A stretch of 64,000 bases of DNA from Cognaticolwellia aestuarii (GCF_002000025.1 NZ_MUZV01000002.1:124001-188000), one strand, 5' to 3'. Counted from the first letter of the stretch, positions 46,801-59,850 are shown. Notes: generated from the sequence alone by a model not told the origin. Numbers and translations are program-made.

Positions 46801-47717
46801 ACAACCTGCTTTTAAAACAACATGAAACCTTAAGTAAATTTCGTATTATCAGTTTGTATTTCGCAACGGCGCTGGTCATTTTTTCTCTGCTGGGCATATT
46901 CAGTAAGGGGCTTAATTTAGGCTTAGATTTTACCGGTGGCTACTTAACGGAATTCACCACAGAAGAATCACTTACCCAACAGAATATGGAAGCGCTGTTA
47001 AGTTCATATTTACCTGATAGTTTTAGTTTAAAATCTGCTGAAAATGGTCGTCACTGGAGCGTTCAACAAGCCGATAACGAGCTAAGCTTGAAAGGCAAAG
47101 TATGGCTAAGCGATTTTTCTGAACAAAGCGCCTTAACCATTATACCATTGGATTCAATTTATATTGGTAGTCAAGTTGGTGATGAGTTAATTAATCAAGG
47201 TGGCTTAGCACTTATTACCTCGGTGATCATGATATTGCTTTATCTCTCATTTAGATTTGAATGGCGTTTAGCGGCAGGTTCAGTTATTGCGCTTTGTCAT
47301 GACGTTATTATTGTGCTGGGAATTTTTGCTTGGTTTGATATACCTTTTGATTTAACCATAGTGGCCAGTTTACTCGCTATTATTGGTTACTCATTAAATG
47401 ACTCTATTATTGTCGGCGATAAAATACGTGAAATGATGAAAAGGAATAATCAGCAAAGTGTTGAGAGCATGGTTAACTTGGCAATAAAAGCGACCATAGT
47501 GCGAACCTTGATCACCTCAGGAACCACACTAGCAACAATATTAGCGGTATGGATATTTGCTGGTGAATCATTAGCGGGTTTTGCTATGGCGCTTTTTTCA
47601 GGGGTTTTAGTAGGGACGTTTTCATCGATTATCATTTCAGCCACCGTGCCGCAGTTACTTGGCTTGTCAGTTGAACATTACAATCCAGCAGAGCAAGAGC
47701 TTTGCTCGTTGCCATAA
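46797..47717 (+). CDS. secF: SecF, protein-export membrane protein
   Basis: SecF is the second half of the SecDF translocation motor. The 306-residue protein has the motif LNLGLDFTGGYLTEF near the start and the conserved membrane region VASLLAIIGYSLNDSIIVGDKI. It is slightly shorter than E. coli SecF. The ATGA overlap with secD implies translational coupling. A perfect hairpin follows about 20 bases after the stop. Confidence 0.95.
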   Translation: MNNLLLKQHETLSKFRIISLYFATALVIFSLLGIFSKGLNLGLDFTGGYLTEFTTEESLTQQNMEALLSSYLPDSFSLKSAENGRHWSVQQADNELSLKGKVWLSDFSEQSALTIIPLDSIYIGSQVGDELINQGGLALITSVIMILLYLSFRFEWRLAAGSVIALCHDVIIVLGIFAWFDIPFDLTIVASLLAIIGYSLNDSIIVGDKIREMMKRNNQQSVESMVNLAIKATIVRTLITSGTTLATILAVWIFAGESLAGFAMALFSGVLVGTFSSIIISATVPQLLGLSVEHYNPAEQELCSLP

Positions 47718-47736
47718 ACGGCTCTGTCGTTAATGT

Positions 47737-47766
47737 GAGTGTACCTATAACTAAATAGGTACACTC
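47737..47766. terminator. Hairpin after secF
   Basis: A perfect 11-base stem (GAGTGTACCTA and complement) with an 8-base loop sits 20 bases past secF. The following bases are CGTTTGTC, a weak T-stretch. Confidence 0.6.
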
Positions 47767-47924
47767 CGTTTGTCAGTAGCCTGAACTCTGGATAAGCTAT
47801 TAGTGATGTTCGCCTTGCTATAATATTTACTTTGCCACCTAAGCTTTTGCTTGATTTGGATATCAAGCACTCATTATCCAGAGCTCAGCTTAAGTATTTA
47901 AAGCATTTAAAATAGCGGTAAGGC

Positions 47925-48638
47925 TTATTGCCATTCTTGGATATCTGCGCGACTTTTTTGTTGCCAAGGGCTGTTTGGTAGCTGCTCTCGTATATTGTTG
48001 AGTGTGGTCCATATACCATTGAGGGTCATAGGTTTGGTGAGCCATTGTGGAATATTCCCTTTAGGGTCAACAATGAATTGGTAACTTATTGCTATTTGGC
48101 TGTTTTTTGTTGGCACGACCAACCAATGTGCTTTCAGTACTTGCATGCGAATAGTGTTTTTAGTGGCAATAATGCTATCACTGGCATCTTTTACGGCAAT
48201 TTCAACTGATAGATTATCGTTTTGCCAGTAATGGGAATGTACCACCATTTCGCGGGCAGAAACGGGCCATAACCCTTTGAAGCGGGTAATGAAAATATTT
48301 TCGTTAGCGGTTATTTGATTAATGATTTTCGCCGATTCAGCATTATCTAGCCAAACAGGCAGCAAGGCTAAGTCTTCAAGAAAATACATAAAGCCAGCCA
48401 AACTTGAGGCAACTTGTGCTTGAGCTTTTATTTCAAGTAAGTCGTTATACTGACTCGTACGATAACTGACCTTGAGTTCAGCATCTTGACGCCATACTTG
48501 CCAAGACTCATTTTTGCTCTTATCTTTGCTTTGAGAGTTGTTCTCTGCAGCCAAGCTCGACAATGAAAATAAGCCGAAAAGAACAGTTAAAAGCCATAAG
48601 GTAGTTGCAGCAGATGTTTTTTTAGTTTGCTTGTTCAA
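47925..48638 (-). CDS. START-domain (lipid-binding-like) exported protein
   Basis: The 237-residue protein begins with a signal peptide (TLWLLTVLFGLFSLSSLA) and continues with a START/SRPBCC-like domain: ELKVSYRTSQYNDLLEIKAQ, then LLPVWLDNAESAKII, RFKGLWPVSAREMVVHSHY and the C-terminal IPQWLTKPMTLNGIWTTLNN. START domains hold a hydrophobic ligand such as a lipid. The bacterial exported group has unknown ligands. It is convergent with secF and divergent from thrS. Confidence 0.82.
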   Translation of the reverse strand: MNKQTKKTSAATTLWLLTVLFGLFSLSSLAAENNSQSKDKSKNESWQVWRQDAELKVSYRTSQYNDLLEIKAQAQVASSLAGFMYFLEDLALLPVWLDNAESAKIINQITANENIFITRFKGLWPVSAREMVVHSHYWQNDNLSVEIAVKDASDSIIATKNTIRMQVLKAHWLVVPTKNSQIAISYQFIVDPKGNIPQWLTKPMTLNGIWTTLNNIREQLPNSPWQQKSRADIQEWQ

Positions 48639-48868
48639 TATACGCGCCTTGTCGTTGCAAATTAAGGTAAATTACCCTATATTCCGTGCTCGGTTTAACA
48701 CATTGAATAAGCTTTATAAGTGAGTGTGTTAGTTGCCAGACGATATTGTATCGAATTTAGCTTTATATAGTGCCATTAATTGTCTAATAATCAAAATGTT
48801 ACTATAAAAATTATTATAATAATCAAGCGGCACTTAGTGTGTGTCGCCACTGAACAAAGGAAATATAC

Positions 48869-50779
48869 ATGCCTGTAATTACGCTTCCCGATGGTAGTCA
48901 ACGCTCTTTTGAACAAGCTGTTTCTGTAATGGATGTAGCCCTTGATATCGGCCCAGGTCTGGCTAAAGCCACCATTGCTGGTCGCATCAACGGTGAATTA
49001 GTCGATGCTTGTGAATTAATTAAAGAAGACGCAGCACTGCAACTTATTACCAGCAAAGATAGCGAAGGTTTAGAGATTATTCGTCATTCTTGTGCACATT
49101 TATTAGGTCATGCGATTAAGCAATTGTGGCCTAATACCAAGATGGCTATTGGTCCAACAATCGAAAACGGTTTTTATTATGATGTTGATTTAGAAGAATC
49201 AATCACCGAAGACGATTTAGTTAAACTAGAAAAACGTATGACAGAATTAGCGCGAACGGGCTATGAAGTTATTAAAAAAACAGGTACGTGGCAGGATGCA
49301 TACGATGCTTTCACTGAACGTGGTGAAACATACAAATTAGAAATTCTTGATGAAAATATTGATAAGTCAGATACACCCGCGCTTTATCATCACCAAGAAT
49401 ACATTGACATGTGTCGTGGTCCTCATGTGCCAAGCATGCGTCATTGTCATCATTTTAAGTTGATGAAAGTTGCTGGCGCCTATTGGCGTGGTAATTCAGA
49501 TAATAAAATGCTGCAACGTGTTTACGGCACAGCATGGGCTGATAAAAAACAACTTAAAGCTTATATCGTGCGCTTAGCGGAAGCTGAAAAACGCGACCAC
49601 CGTAAAATTGGTAAAACGTTAGATTTATTCCATTGGCAAGAAGAAGCGCCAGGTATGGTGTTTTGGCATAACGATGGTTGGACGATTTACACTGAGTTAG
49701 AAAAGTTTGTGCGTGAAAAGTTGCACGAATATGATTATGACGAAGTTAAAGCGCCAATGATGATGGATAGAAGTCTTTGGGAAAAATCAGGCCACTGGGA
49801 CAAATATGCTGATGGCATGTTTACCACAGAATCTGAAAAGCGTGAATACGCGATAAAACCGATGAACTGTCCGGGTCATGTTCAGATATTTAACCAAGGG
49901 TTAAAATCTTACCGTGATTTACCGCTGAGAATTGCAGAATTTGGTTGTTGTCATCGTAATGAGCCATCAGGTTCATTACATGGCTTAATGCGTGTACGTG
50001 GCTTTACCCAAGATGATGCACATATCTTCTGTATGGAAGAGCAAGTACAAGCGGAAGTAACTAAATGTATTGAAATGGTTTACGACGTATATGGCTCATT
50101 TGGCTTTGAAGACATTGTTGTTAAACTTTCAACGCGTCCAGAAAACCGCATTGGTAGTGATGAAATTTGGGATAAAGCTGAAGCAGGTTTAGCGCAAGCA
50201 TTAACGGACAGTGATATTAAATTTGAATACTTACCAGGTGAAGGTGCGTTTTACGGTCCTAAAATTGAATTTACTTTAATGGATTGTTTGGGACGTGCTT
50301 GGCAATGTGGTACTGTGCAACTCGATTTTGCTTTACCAGAGCGTTTAGGCGCAACTTATGTTGGTGAAGATAACGAAAGATACATTCCAGTGATGATCCA
50401 TCGTGCAATTTTGGGTTCACTTGAGCGCTTTATCGGAATTTTGATTGAAGAGTACACCGGCAAATTTCCAACGTGGTTATCACCAATTCAAGCAACTGTG
50501 ATGAATATTACCGACAAACAAGGGCAATATTGTGAAAAAGTTGTTAAAAAACTAAAAGAAAATGGATTTAGAGCAAAACTAGACTTGAGAAATGAGAAGA
50601 TAGGCTTTAAAATCCGCGAGCATACTTTAAAGCGTGTTCCGTATTTGTTAGTTGTCGGTGATAAAGAAATGGAAACTGGCGAAATTGCAGTACGAACTCG
50701 AAGTGGTGAAGATTTAGGTACAATGTCAGTTGATGACTTTGTTGCCAAATTATCAGACGAAGTTAAAGCTCGTCGCTAA
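48869..50779 (+). CDS. thrS: Threonyl-tRNA synthetase
   Basis: ThrS charges tRNA-Thr and edits mis-charged serine. The 636-residue protein has an N-terminal TGS domain, the editing domain ([17 protein letters not shown]; zinc-like His/Cys cleft), class II motifs with catalytic zinc ligand Cys in [12 protein letters not shown], and the C-terminal anticodon-binding domain. It opens the conserved thrS-infC-rpmI-rplT cluster. A good ribosome-binding site (AAAGGAAA) precedes the ATG. Autoregulation by its mRNA leader occurs in E. coli; I could not identify the operator here. Confidence 0.98.
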   Translation: MPVITLPDGSQRSFEQAVSVMDVALDIGPGLAKATIAGRINGELVDACELIKEDAALQLITSKDSEGLEIIRHSCAHLLGHAIKQLWPNTKMAIGPTIENGFYYDVDLEESITEDDLVKLEKRMTELARTGYEVIKKTGTWQDAYDAFTERGETYKLEILDENIDKSDTPALYHHQEYIDMCRGPHVPSMRHCHHFKLMKVAGAYWRGNSDNKMLQRVYGTAWADKKQLKAYIVRLAEAEKRDHRKIGKTLDLFHWQEEAPGMVFWHNDGWTIYTELEKFVREKLHEYDYDEVKAPMMMDRSLWEKSGHWDKYADGMFTTESEKREYAIKPMNCPGHVQIFNQGLKSYRDLPLRIAEFGCCHRNEPSGSLHGLMRVRGFTQDDAHIFCMEEQVQAEVTKCIEMVYDVYGSFGFEDIVVKLSTRPENRIGSDEIWDKAEAGLAQALTDSDIKFEYLPGEGAFYGPKIEFTLMDCLGRAWQCGTVQLDFALPERLGATYVGEDNERYIPVMIHRAILGSLERFIGILIEEYTGKFPTWLSPIQATVMNITDKQGQYCEKVVKKLKENGFRAKLDLRNEKIGFKIREHTLKRVPYLLVVGDKEMETGEIAVRTRSGEDLGTMSVDDFVAKLSDEVKARR

Positions 50780-50879
50780 GCACTTTATATTATAAAACAC
50801 GTAACATTATTATTTAAGCCAAGTAAGCTAAAACTATAAGCGCTTACTTGGTCACAACGTTCTTTGGAGGAACATGGCT

Positions 50880-51428
50880 ATTAAAGGTGGACAACGAGGC
50901 GGGCAAAAAGAGCCAGCACATCGTTTAAATGAGTTAATCACAGGTATTGCAGGCAATGAAGTTCGTTTGATTAAATATGACGGAGAGCCTGGTGGTATCG
51001 TCACATTGGATGAAGCAATGGATCAAGCTGAAGATGCAGGTGTCGATCTTGTAGAAATCAGCCCAACAGCAAAACCTCCTGTTTGTCGCGTTATGGATTA
51101 CGGTAAGTTTATCTATGAAAAAGCGAAAGAACAGAAAGAGCAGCGTAAAAACCAGAAACAAATACAGGTTAAGGAAATTAAATTCCGTCCTGGAACAGAT
51201 GAAGGCGATTATCAGGTCAAACTACGCAACCTGAAGCGCTTTTTAGAAGGCGGCGACAAGGTCAAGGTAACATTACGTTTCCGTGGCCGTGAAATGGCCC
51301 ACCAAGAACTTGGTCTTGAAATTCTAACTCGCGTTAAAAACGATTTAGAAGAATTGACTGTAGTTGAGTTTTTCCCTCGTAGAGCGGAAGGGCGTCAAAT
51401 GGTGATGGTCTTAGCCCCTAAAAAATAG
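50880..51428 (+). CDS. infC: Translation initiation factor IF-3 with probable AUU start
   Basis: IF-3 binds the 30S subunit and discriminates initiator tRNA and start codons. The product has the N-terminal domain ([20 protein letters not shown]), the linker [19 protein letters not shown] and the C-terminal domain ([20 protein letters not shown]). The start is set at ATT 50880 because GGAGG (50866-50870) is 9 bases upstream and the next codons (Lys-Gly-Gly) match the AUU-initiated E. coli protein. The in-frame ATG at 50874 is only 3 bases from GGAGG. An AUU start is the known basis of IF-3 autoregulation. Confidence 0.95.
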   Translation: MKGGQRGGQKEPAHRLNELITGIAGNEVRLIKYDGEPGGIVTLDEAMDQAEDAGVDLVEISPTAKPPVCRVMDYGKFIYEKAKEQKEQRKNQKQIQVKEIKFRPGTDEGDYQVKLRNLKRFLEGGDKVKVTLRFRGREMAHQELGLEILTRVKNDLEELTVVEFFPRRAEGRQMVMVLAPKK

Positions 51429-51608
51429 ATAATACCCGGTTTGACAAGTAGTTAATTGTTTTTCGGAATAATTAACTCACCGCTATTATCTTTAAGCTGG
51501 TAAACAAGGCCTACAAGCAGAGTTCGATATCTTAGCTTAATTGCTAAGCGCTAAGAAACTCTCGCCTAGTTTACTTTATATTTGGCATAACAATGCGGAG
51601 TTATTAAC
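51429..51608 (+). promoter_or_regulatory. infC-rpmI intercistronic leader with hairpins
   Basis: This 180-base spacer contains AGTTAATT/AATTAACT (51450-51477) and CTTAGC/GCTAAG hairpins. In E. coli, L20 represses rpmI-rplT through structures upstream of rpmI. A similar leader role here is inferred from position and structure only. Confidence 0.35.
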
Positions 51609-51803
51609 ATGCCTAAAATGAAAACCAACAAAGGTGCTGCAAAGCGCTTTAAAGCGACAGCCACAGGCTATAAATTTAAACAAGCCGGTCTTCGTCATAT
51701 TTTGACTAAACGCCGTACTAAAGTTAAGCGTCATCTTCGTGCTAAATGCATGATCGCCGCATCTGACATTAAGTCAGTTAAAAAACTTTTACGTCACGGT
51801 TAA
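51609..51803 (+). CDS. rpmI: Ribosomal protein bL35
   Basis: bL35 is a small basic protein of the 50S subunit. The 64-residue product has the family start [20 protein letters not shown] and the basic C-terminus ([20 protein letters not shown]). It is followed 15 bases later by rplT, the invariant rpmI-rplT pair. Confidence 0.98.
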   Translation: MPKMKTNKGAAKRFKATATGYKFKQAGLRHILTKRRTKVKRHLRAKCMIAASDIKSVKKLLRHG

Positions 51804-51815
51804 TAGGAGAGATAG

Positions 51816-52175
<360 letters not shown>

Positions 52176-52191
52176 GTTTGAGATATTAGCT

Positions 52192-52230
52192 CGAAAAAAA
52201 GGACGCCTTTAGGCGTCCTTTTCTTTTTTT
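52192..52230 (+). terminator. Intrinsic terminator of the thrS-infC-rpmI-rplT cluster
   Basis: AAAGGACGCC/GGCGTCCTTT with loop TTTA is followed by a T-rich tract, about 20 bases after rplT. Confidence 0.93.
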
Positions 52231-52366
52231 AAATGTTAAGAAACTGACTAATAAGTCAGGAAATATTATGGCTATAGTATGAGCGATTAATTAAGCGGGT
52301 TACGCACTTGTACATCAACCTGTTTAGTTAAACGTTTATTTAATTATAGGAAGTAAAGGTCTTATT

Positions 52367-53470
52367 ATGAGTCTTGCTGATCAAATTTTAGCGGTAAATA
52401 ATGATTTGCCTATCCGTACTGACGTTGCTGTGCACAGTGGCAAGGTACGCTCCGTTTACTGGTTAACTCAAGCGGATAGCCAGCGCTTAATTAAAGAAAA
52501 AAACTACGATGTTGCACTCGATACCCCATTAGCTATTATGGTGATCAGTGACCGTATTTCAGCTTTTGACTGTATTTGGCATGGCGAAGGTGGCATGAAA
52601 GGCGTACCGGGTAAAGGTGCAGCACTGAATGCGATATCAAATCATTGGTTTAAGCTATTTCAAGAGCAAGGCTTAGCTGATAGTCATATTCTTGATATAC
52701 CGCACCCTTTTGTTTGGATTGTACAAAAAGCTAAACCTGTGATGATTGAAGCCATTTGTCGTCAATATATTACTGGCTCGATGTGGCGCTCGTATGCTAA
52801 AGGTGAGCGAGATTTTTGCGGTATTGAGTTACCTGATGGTCTTGAAAAAGACAGTAAATTGCCGACGTTATTACAAACGCCGTCAACTAAAGGCATTTTA
52901 CAAGGAATTCCAGGTGTGCCAGCGGTTGACGATGTTAATATTACTCGTAAAAATATGGTTGATAATTTTGCGGCTTTTAATTTTAAGTCAATTGAAGATA
53001 TTGCCTTATATGAGAAGTTATTAACTGAAGGCTTTGATGTTATCGCTGAAGCATTAGCAAAACTGGACCAAATTTTTGTTGATACTAAATTTGAGTTTGG
53101 TTATGTCAAAGACCGTAACGGCAATGACAAACTTATTTATATGGATGAAGTGGGCACACCTGATTCATCACGTATTTGGGATGGAGCGCAATATCGATTA
53201 GGTCATATTGTTGAGAACTCGAAGGAAGGTTTCCGTCAATTATTACTGAATCACTTCCCAGATGCCGATATATTATTAAATAAAGACCGTATGGTGGAAC
53301 GTGAAGCATTGGCTCGTGATAATGAGTTACCTGCAGCAGTACTAATGTCACTCTCTGAAACCTACCTTGCTATAGCAGAAAAAATTACCGGTAAAGCGAT
53401 TGTTTTATCGAGTAACCCGAAGCAAGAGATCATCGATATTTTACGCACTGAATATCATCTGATTGATTAA
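52367..53470 (+). CDS. purC: SAICAR synthetase (PurC), long form
   Basis: PurC joins CAIR and aspartate to SAICAR in de novo purine synthesis. At 367 residues this is the long form found in Vibrio, Shewanella and relatives, against about 237 in E. coli. Visible motifs are [12 protein letters not shown] (glycine-rich ATP loop), [18 protein letters not shown], and the active-site segment [13 protein letters not shown]. The extra C-terminal part ([20 protein letters not shown]) is helical. It is monocistronic with its own terminator. Confidence 0.96.
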   Translation: MSLADQILAVNNDLPIRTDVAVHSGKVRSVYWLTQADSQRLIKEKNYDVALDTPLAIMVISDRISAFDCIWHGEGGMKGVPGKGAALNAISNHWFKLFQEQGLADSHILDIPHPFVWIVQKAKPVMIEAICRQYITGSMWRSYAKGERDFCGIELPDGLEKDSKLPTLLQTPSTKGILQGIPGVPAVDDVNITRKNMVDNFAAFNFKSIEDIALYEKLLTEGFDVIAEALAKLDQIFVDTKFEFGYVKDRNGNDKLIYMDEVGTPDSSRIWDGAQYRLGHIVENSKEGFRQLLLNHFPDADILLNKDRMVEREALARDNELPAAVLMSLSETYLAIAEKITGKAIVLSSNPKQEIIDILRTEYHLID

Positions 53471-53502
53471 GCACGACATACTGACAATGATAGCCTATGC
53501 AG

Positions 53503-53527
53503 AGCCTCGCAATTGCGGGGCTTTTTT
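53503..53527 (+). terminator. Intrinsic terminator of purC
   Basis: AGCCTCGC/GCGGGGCT (one T-G pair) with loop AATT is followed by TTTTTT, about 32 bases past the stop. Confidence 0.92.
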
Positions 53528-53629
53528 ATGCCCGTGACAAAATGATTTTCAGCGAGATAAGTATTTGCGTAACAGGGGCTATTTAAGCGGGAATAACGGC
53601 TGCGCTTTTTTGATGCGACAAATGAGTGT

Positions 53630-53678
53630 TGCACCAAGGTGGCTCTTAATTAATGTTTTGTTGCACTGTTTTGGTGCT
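53630..53678 (+). promoter_or_regulatory. Tandem NtrC-like enhancer sites upstream of glnK-amtB
   Basis: The site TGCACTGTTTTGGTGCT (53662-53678) matches the 17-bp NtrC consensus TGCACCA-N3-TGGTGCA at most positions. A weaker copy, TGCACCAAGGTGGCTCT, starts exactly 32 bases upstream (53630-53646), about three helical turns away. Paired sites at this spacing are typical NtrC enhancers, fitting nitrogen control of glnK-amtB. Confidence 0.6.
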
Positions 53679-53743
53679 TTGTTGTGTTGAAGGGGGAGCT
53701 GTTTATCATTTAGTTGTTTGTATTTTATAGTTTTTATATTTTG

Positions 53744-53758
53744 GGTATAAATGGTGCT
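53744..53758 (+). promoter_or_regulatory. Candidate sigma-54 promoter of glnK-amtB
   Basis: GG (53744-53745) and GC (53756-53757) are exactly 10 bases apart, as required for -24/-12 elements, with T and W matches around them (GGTATAAATGGTGCT). Its distance downstream of the NtrC-like sites is plausible. The -24 box is imperfect, so this is tentative. Confidence 0.4.
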
Positions 53759-53785
53759 TAGTGTTGTCTCTATAATAAAAGTTAG

Positions 53786-54160
<375 letters not shown>

Positions 54161-54234
54161 TCAGTTGTTATTACCCGGTAATGAACAACTTCATTGCTTA
54201 TTCTTAAGCTAAAAATTTAAATAGTGGATGTAAA

Positions 54235-55527
54235 ATGAATAAAATAATAATCGCACTGCTAGCGTTAACGTTTTCTGTGCCAAGCTTTGCGGCCGTGCCA
54301 GCCCTTAATGGCGCTAACACCGCTTGGATATTAACTGCTACTGCCTTGGTATTACTAATGACTTTACCTGGATTAGCTTTATTTTATGGCGGTTTAGTGC
54401 GCCGTAAAAATATTCTATCAATTCTCATGCAATGTTTTGCTATTGCAGGTCTATCTTCTATTTTATGGTTTATTTTGGGCTATAGCCTAGCGTTTGGTGA
54501 GGGTAATGCCTGGATTGGTGATTTTAGTAAAGTCATGATGGTTGGTATGACTAAAGAAACACTCGCTGGTGATATTCCTGAAAGTCTATTTGTGCTTTTT
54601 CAAATGACCTTTGCAGTGATCACTCCAGCCTTGATTATTGGTGCATATGCGGAAAGAATGAAATTTTCTGCAGTATTGATTTTTTCAGGTTTGTGGTTGC
54701 TAGTGGTTTATGCACCAGTTACTCATTGGGTTTGGGGCGGTGGTTGGTTAGCGCAAATGGGCGTATACGATTTTGCTGGTGGTATTGTTGTGCATATTAC
54801 CGCGGGCGTTGCGGCGTTAGTTGCTGCGGTAGTGTTAGGGCCACGCCATGGCTTTCCTCGTACGCCAATGTTGCCGCATAACTTAACCATGACAGTAACC
54901 GGCGCAGGTATGCTTTGGGTTGGTTGGTTTGGTTTTAATGGTGGTAGTGCTTTGGCTGCTAATGGTGATGCCGCTATGGCGATGATAGTTACTCACCTTT
55001 CGGCATCAGCAGGTGCATTGACATGGGCAGCTATTGAGTGGAAGAAATTTGGTAAAGCCAGTGTTTTAGGTGCGGTAACCGGTATGGTGGCGGGGTTGGG
55101 TACTATTACACCAGCGTCAGGTTTTGTTGGTCCAGGTGGTGCGTTAATTATTGGTGTTTCAGCCGGTATTGTATGTTTTTACTCAACAGTTTATATCAAA
55201 CAAAAACTAAAAATTGATGATTCATTAGATGTATTTCCCGTTCATGGCATTGGCGGGATATTAGGTACGTTATTAGCAGGGGTTTTTGCCTCAACTGAGT
55301 TAGGTGTCTTTAGCGGATTTGGCTATGCAGAGGGCATCAGTACTATGCTAGGGCAAGTAACTGTGCAGTTAATTGGTATTGGTTCAACGATTCTTTACAC
55401 GGCGGTGGTTTCTTATTTGTTATTTAAATTAGTCGGCTTTATGACTAACGGCTTGCGAGTTTCCAAAGAGCAGGAAACTACCGGTTTAGACTTAATTGAG
55501 CATGATGAAGTTGGGTATAATTTATAA
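54235..55527 (+). CDS. amtB: Ammonium transporter AmtB
   Basis: AmtB is a trimeric inner-membrane ammonium channel regulated by GlnK. The 430-residue protein has a cleavable signal peptide (ALLALTFSVPSFA) then eleven membrane helices. Family motifs include TALVLLMTLPGLALFYGGLV, DFAGGIVVHITAGVAALVAA and the twin-His pore positions (VVHIT and VFPVHGIGGILGTLLAG). It is the second gene of the glnK-amtB operon and ends at a strong terminator. Confidence 0.97.
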   Translation: MNKIIIALLALTFSVPSFAAVPALNGANTAWILTATALVLLMTLPGLALFYGGLVRRKNILSILMQCFAIAGLSSILWFILGYSLAFGEGNAWIGDFSKVMMVGMTKETLAGDIPESLFVLFQMTFAVITPALIIGAYAERMKFSAVLIFSGLWLLVVYAPVTHWVWGGGWLAQMGVYDFAGGIVVHITAGVAALVAAVVLGPRHGFPRTPMLPHNLTMTVTGAGMLWVGWFGFNGGSALAANGDAAMAMIVTHLSASAGALTWAAIEWKKFGKASVLGAVTGMVAGLGTITPASGFVGPGGALIIGVSAGIVCFYSTVYIKQKLKIDDSLDVFPVHGIGGILGTLLAGVFASTELGVFSGFGYAEGISTMLGQVTVQLIGIGSTILYTAVVSYLLFKLVGFMTNGLRVSKEQETTGLDLIEHDEVGYNL

Positions 55528-55568
55528 CGAAAGCAATTTGAATTATTAACAAATATAGTTTTTATTAG

Positions 55569-55599
55569 AAACGGTTACTCACATAGTAACCGTTTTTTT
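55569..55599 (+). terminator. Intrinsic terminator of glnK-amtB
   Basis: A perfect 10-base stem (AACGGTTACT and complement) with loop CACAT is followed by TTTTT, about 40 bases after amtB. Confidence 0.93.
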
Positions 55600-57082
<1,483 letters not shown>

Positions 57083-57094
57083 GAAAGCCATATA

Positions 57095-59521
57095 ATGAAA
57101 TTTAGTGAATCTTGGTTACGTGAGTGGGTAAACCCTGCTATATCTTCAGATGAGTTAGCTCATCAAATTACCATGGCTGGCCTAGAAGTTGACGCGGTAG
57201 AGCCTGTTGCTGGTGAATTTAGTGGTGTATTAATTGGTGAAGTGGTTGAGTGTGGTCCACACCCTGATGCAGACAAATTACAAGTAACAAAAATTAATTT
57301 AGGCCCAGATTTTAATGACGGCGAGTTAGTTGACATTGTTTGTGGTGCTAAAAACTGTCGCCTAGGTTTAAAAGTTGCGGTTGCCACTGTTGGCGCGGTA
57401 TTGCCGGGTGACTTTAAAATTAAAAAAGCAAAACTGCGCGGTGTACCATCACACGGTATGTTATGTAGTGAGTCAGAAATCGGTTTAGCTGATAATGCTG
57501 ATGGCATTATGGAATTAGCCAGTGATGCACCTATTGGCAAGTGTGTAAGAGAATACCTTGATCTTAATGATGTCACTATCGACGTCGATTTAACGGCTAA
57601 CCGTGGTGATTGCCTAGGCCTTAAAGGTCTTGCGCGTGAAGTAGGTGTACTTAACAGTTTAAGCGTTACAGAGCCAATGATCACGGCAGTTACACCAACT
57701 ATTGATGATACCGTAGCGATTACTTTATCTGCTGACAAAGCTTGTCCGCGTTATTTAGGTCGTGTGATTAAAAATATCGATGTAAACGCTCAAACACCTT
57801 TATGGATGGTGGAGAAGCTTCGTCGTTGTGGCACACGTTCAATAGACCCTGTAGTGGATGTGACTAACTACGTGCTATTAGAGCAAGGTCATCCAATGCA
57901 CGCCTTTGATTTAGCAGCTATTGATGGCGGCATTAATGTTCGTTACGCAGCTAAGGGTGAAAAATTGGTTTTGCTTGACGAAAATGAAGTTACACTTTCG
58001 GAGCAAACCTTAGTTATTGCTGATGGCGATGACAAGGGTAATGGTAAAGCGCTGGCAATGGCAGGGATTTTTGGCGGTTTAGCGTCAGGCGTGACTAGCG
58101 AGTCGAAAGATATTTTCTTAGAAAGTGCCTTTTTCGCACCGTTAGCTATTTTAGGTAAGGCGCGTCAGTATGGTTTACACACTGATGCATCGCATCGTTA
58201 CGAGCGTGGCATTGACCCTCAATTGCAACGTGACGCCATGGAACGTGCAACACAATTATTGCTTGAAATTGTCGGTGGTGAAGCCGGACCTATTGTTGAA
58301 GCCGTGTCGCAAGAAAATATTCCAACTGAAAAAGCAGTAAGCTTACGTCGTGCCAAATTAGATAGCCGTATTGGTCATCATATTGATGATGTAACGGTAA
58401 CTAACATCTTAACTCGTTTAGGGTTTAGCGTTACTGAAACTGGTGTTGATGCAGAGAAAGTATGGACTGTTGTTGTTCCTGCTTATCGCTTTGATATCAG
58501 TATTGAAGTGGACTTAATTGAAGAAGTTGCTCGTATTTTTGGTTACAACAACATTCCTAATGTTTCGCCAAAAGCGACATTGGCGATGCGTGAGCAAAAA
58601 GAAGCCGTGTTATCGGTAAGTAAGTTACGCAATGTACTGGTTAATCGCGGTTATCAAGAAGCGATCACGTATAGCTTTGTTGATCCGAAAGTACAGGCGC
58701 AGCTTCATCCTGGCCAAGCAACCATGACTTTACCTCACCCGATTTCGTCAGAAATGTCAGAAATGCGTGTCAGTTTATGGACGGGGTTATTGCAATCTGT
58801 GGCATATAACCAAAACCGTCAACAAAGTCGTGTACGTTTATTTGAAACGGGTTTACGCTTTATTCCTGATGAAAATGCAGAAAATGGCGTTCGTCAAGAT
58901 AATATGATTGCAGGTATTCTTAGCGGTCAACGTAGTGAAGAACATTGGGATATTGAAAAATCAGCAACTGACTTTTATGATATCAAAGCCGATGTTGAAG
59001 CGTTGCTTAAGCTAACAAGTAATGAAAGTGCCTATGTATTTTCAAAAGCTGAAGTTGATGCCTTACACCCAGGACAAACCGCTGCTATCCACAAAAATGG
59101 TGTATTAGTTGGTTATGTTGGTGCCTTACATCCTGAATTAGAACGAAAATTAGGTCTAAATGGCCGAACACTAGTTTTTGAGCTTTTATTGAGTGAGGTT
59201 TGTACTCAAAATATCCCGCAAGCACGCGATATATCTCGCTTTCCGGCGAATAGACGTGATATCGCAGTTGTTGTTGAAGAGCAAGTTAGTGCAAATAATG
59301 TACTACAACTTATTGAAAAGGTTGGCGGAAATTATTTAGTTGATCTAAACTTGTTCGATGTATACCGAGGTAATGGTATTGAATCTGGTTTTAAGAGCTT
59401 AGCAATAGCAATGATATTGCAAGATAATAATAAAACCTTAGAAGAAAAGGACATCACAGACGTTGTTGACCGAGTGGTTGATACCTTAAAAACTGAACTA
59501 AATGCATCTCTGAGGGATTAA
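57095..59521 (+). CDS. pheT: Phenylalanyl-tRNA synthetase, beta subunit
   Basis: PheT provides tRNA binding and editing of tyrosyl-tRNA-Phe. The 808-residue protein begins [19 protein letters not shown] and has an EMAP-like tRNA-binding domain ([20 protein letters not shown]), B3/B4 editing region, the B5 domain and a C-terminal ferredoxin-fold anticodon-binding domain ([19 protein letters not shown]). It is slightly longer than the E. coli protein (795). The stop is 3 bases from the ihfA start. Confidence 0.98.
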   Translation: MKFSESWLREWVNPAISSDELAHQITMAGLEVDAVEPVAGEFSGVLIGEVVECGPHPDADKLQVTKINLGPDFNDGELVDIVCGAKNCRLGLKVAVATVGAVLPGDFKIKKAKLRGVPSHGMLCSESEIGLADNADGIMELASDAPIGKCVREYLDLNDVTIDVDLTANRGDCLGLKGLAREVGVLNSLSVTEPMITAVTPTIDDTVAITLSADKACPRYLGRVIKNIDVNAQTPLWMVEKLRRCGTRSIDPVVDVTNYVLLEQGHPMHAFDLAAIDGGINVRYAAKGEKLVLLDENEVTLSEQTLVIADGDDKGNGKALAMAGIFGGLASGVTSESKDIFLESAFFAPLAILGKARQYGLHTDASHRYERGIDPQLQRDAMERATQLLLEIVGGEAGPIVEAVSQENIPTEKAVSLRRAKLDSRIGHHIDDVTVTNILTRLGFSVTETGVDAEKVWTVVVPAYRFDISIEVDLIEEVARIFGYNNIPNVSPKATLAMREQKEAVLSVSKLRNVLVNRGYQEAITYSFVDPKVQAQLHPGQATMTLPHPISSEMSEMRVSLWTGLLQSVAYNQNRQQSRVRLFETGLRFIPDENAENGVRQDNMIAGILSGQRSEEHWDIEKSATDFYDIKADVEALLKLTSNESAYVFSKAEVDALHPGQTAAIHKNGVLVGYVGALHPELERKLGLNGRTLVFELLLSEVCTQNIPQARDISRFPANRRDIAVVVEEQVSANNVLQLIEKVGGNYLVDLNLFDVYRGNGIESGFKSLAIAMILQDNNKTLEEKDITDVVDRVVDTLKTELNASLRD

Positions 59522-59524
59522 ATA

Positions 59525-59818
59525 ATGGCGCTAACAAAAGCAGAAGTAGCAGAACATTTATTTGAAAAAGTTGGGCTGAGTAAGCGCGACGCAAAAGATA
59601 TGGTTGAAGTGTTTTTTGAAGAAATTCGTGAAACATTAGAAACAGGCGAACAAGTAAAGTTGTCTGGTTTTGGTAATTTTGATCTACGAGTTAAAAGTGA
59701 GCGTCCTGGGCGTAATCCTAAAACTGGTGAAGACATTCCAATTTCAGCACGTAAAGTAGTAACATTTCGTCCTGGTCAAAAGCTTAAAAGTCGCGTAGAA
59801 AACGGTAACGGCGAATAA
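59525..59818 (+). CDS. ihfA: Integration host factor, alpha subunit
   Basis: IHF-alpha pairs with IHF-beta to bend DNA in recombination, replication and transcription. The 97-residue protein has [20 protein letters not shown], the flexible arm tip [17 protein letters not shown] and the conserved GFGNF. It is the last gene of the pheS-pheT-ihfA cluster, the classical arrangement, only 3 bases after pheT. Confidence 0.98.
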   Translation: MALTKAEVAEHLFEKVGLSKRDAKDMVEVFFEEIRETLETGEQVKLSGFGNFDLRVKSERPGRNPKTGEDIPISARKVVTFRPGQKLKSRVENGNGE

Positions 59819-59850
59819 GTTAACAGTTCAGTTTTGCATTAGTACTGTAT

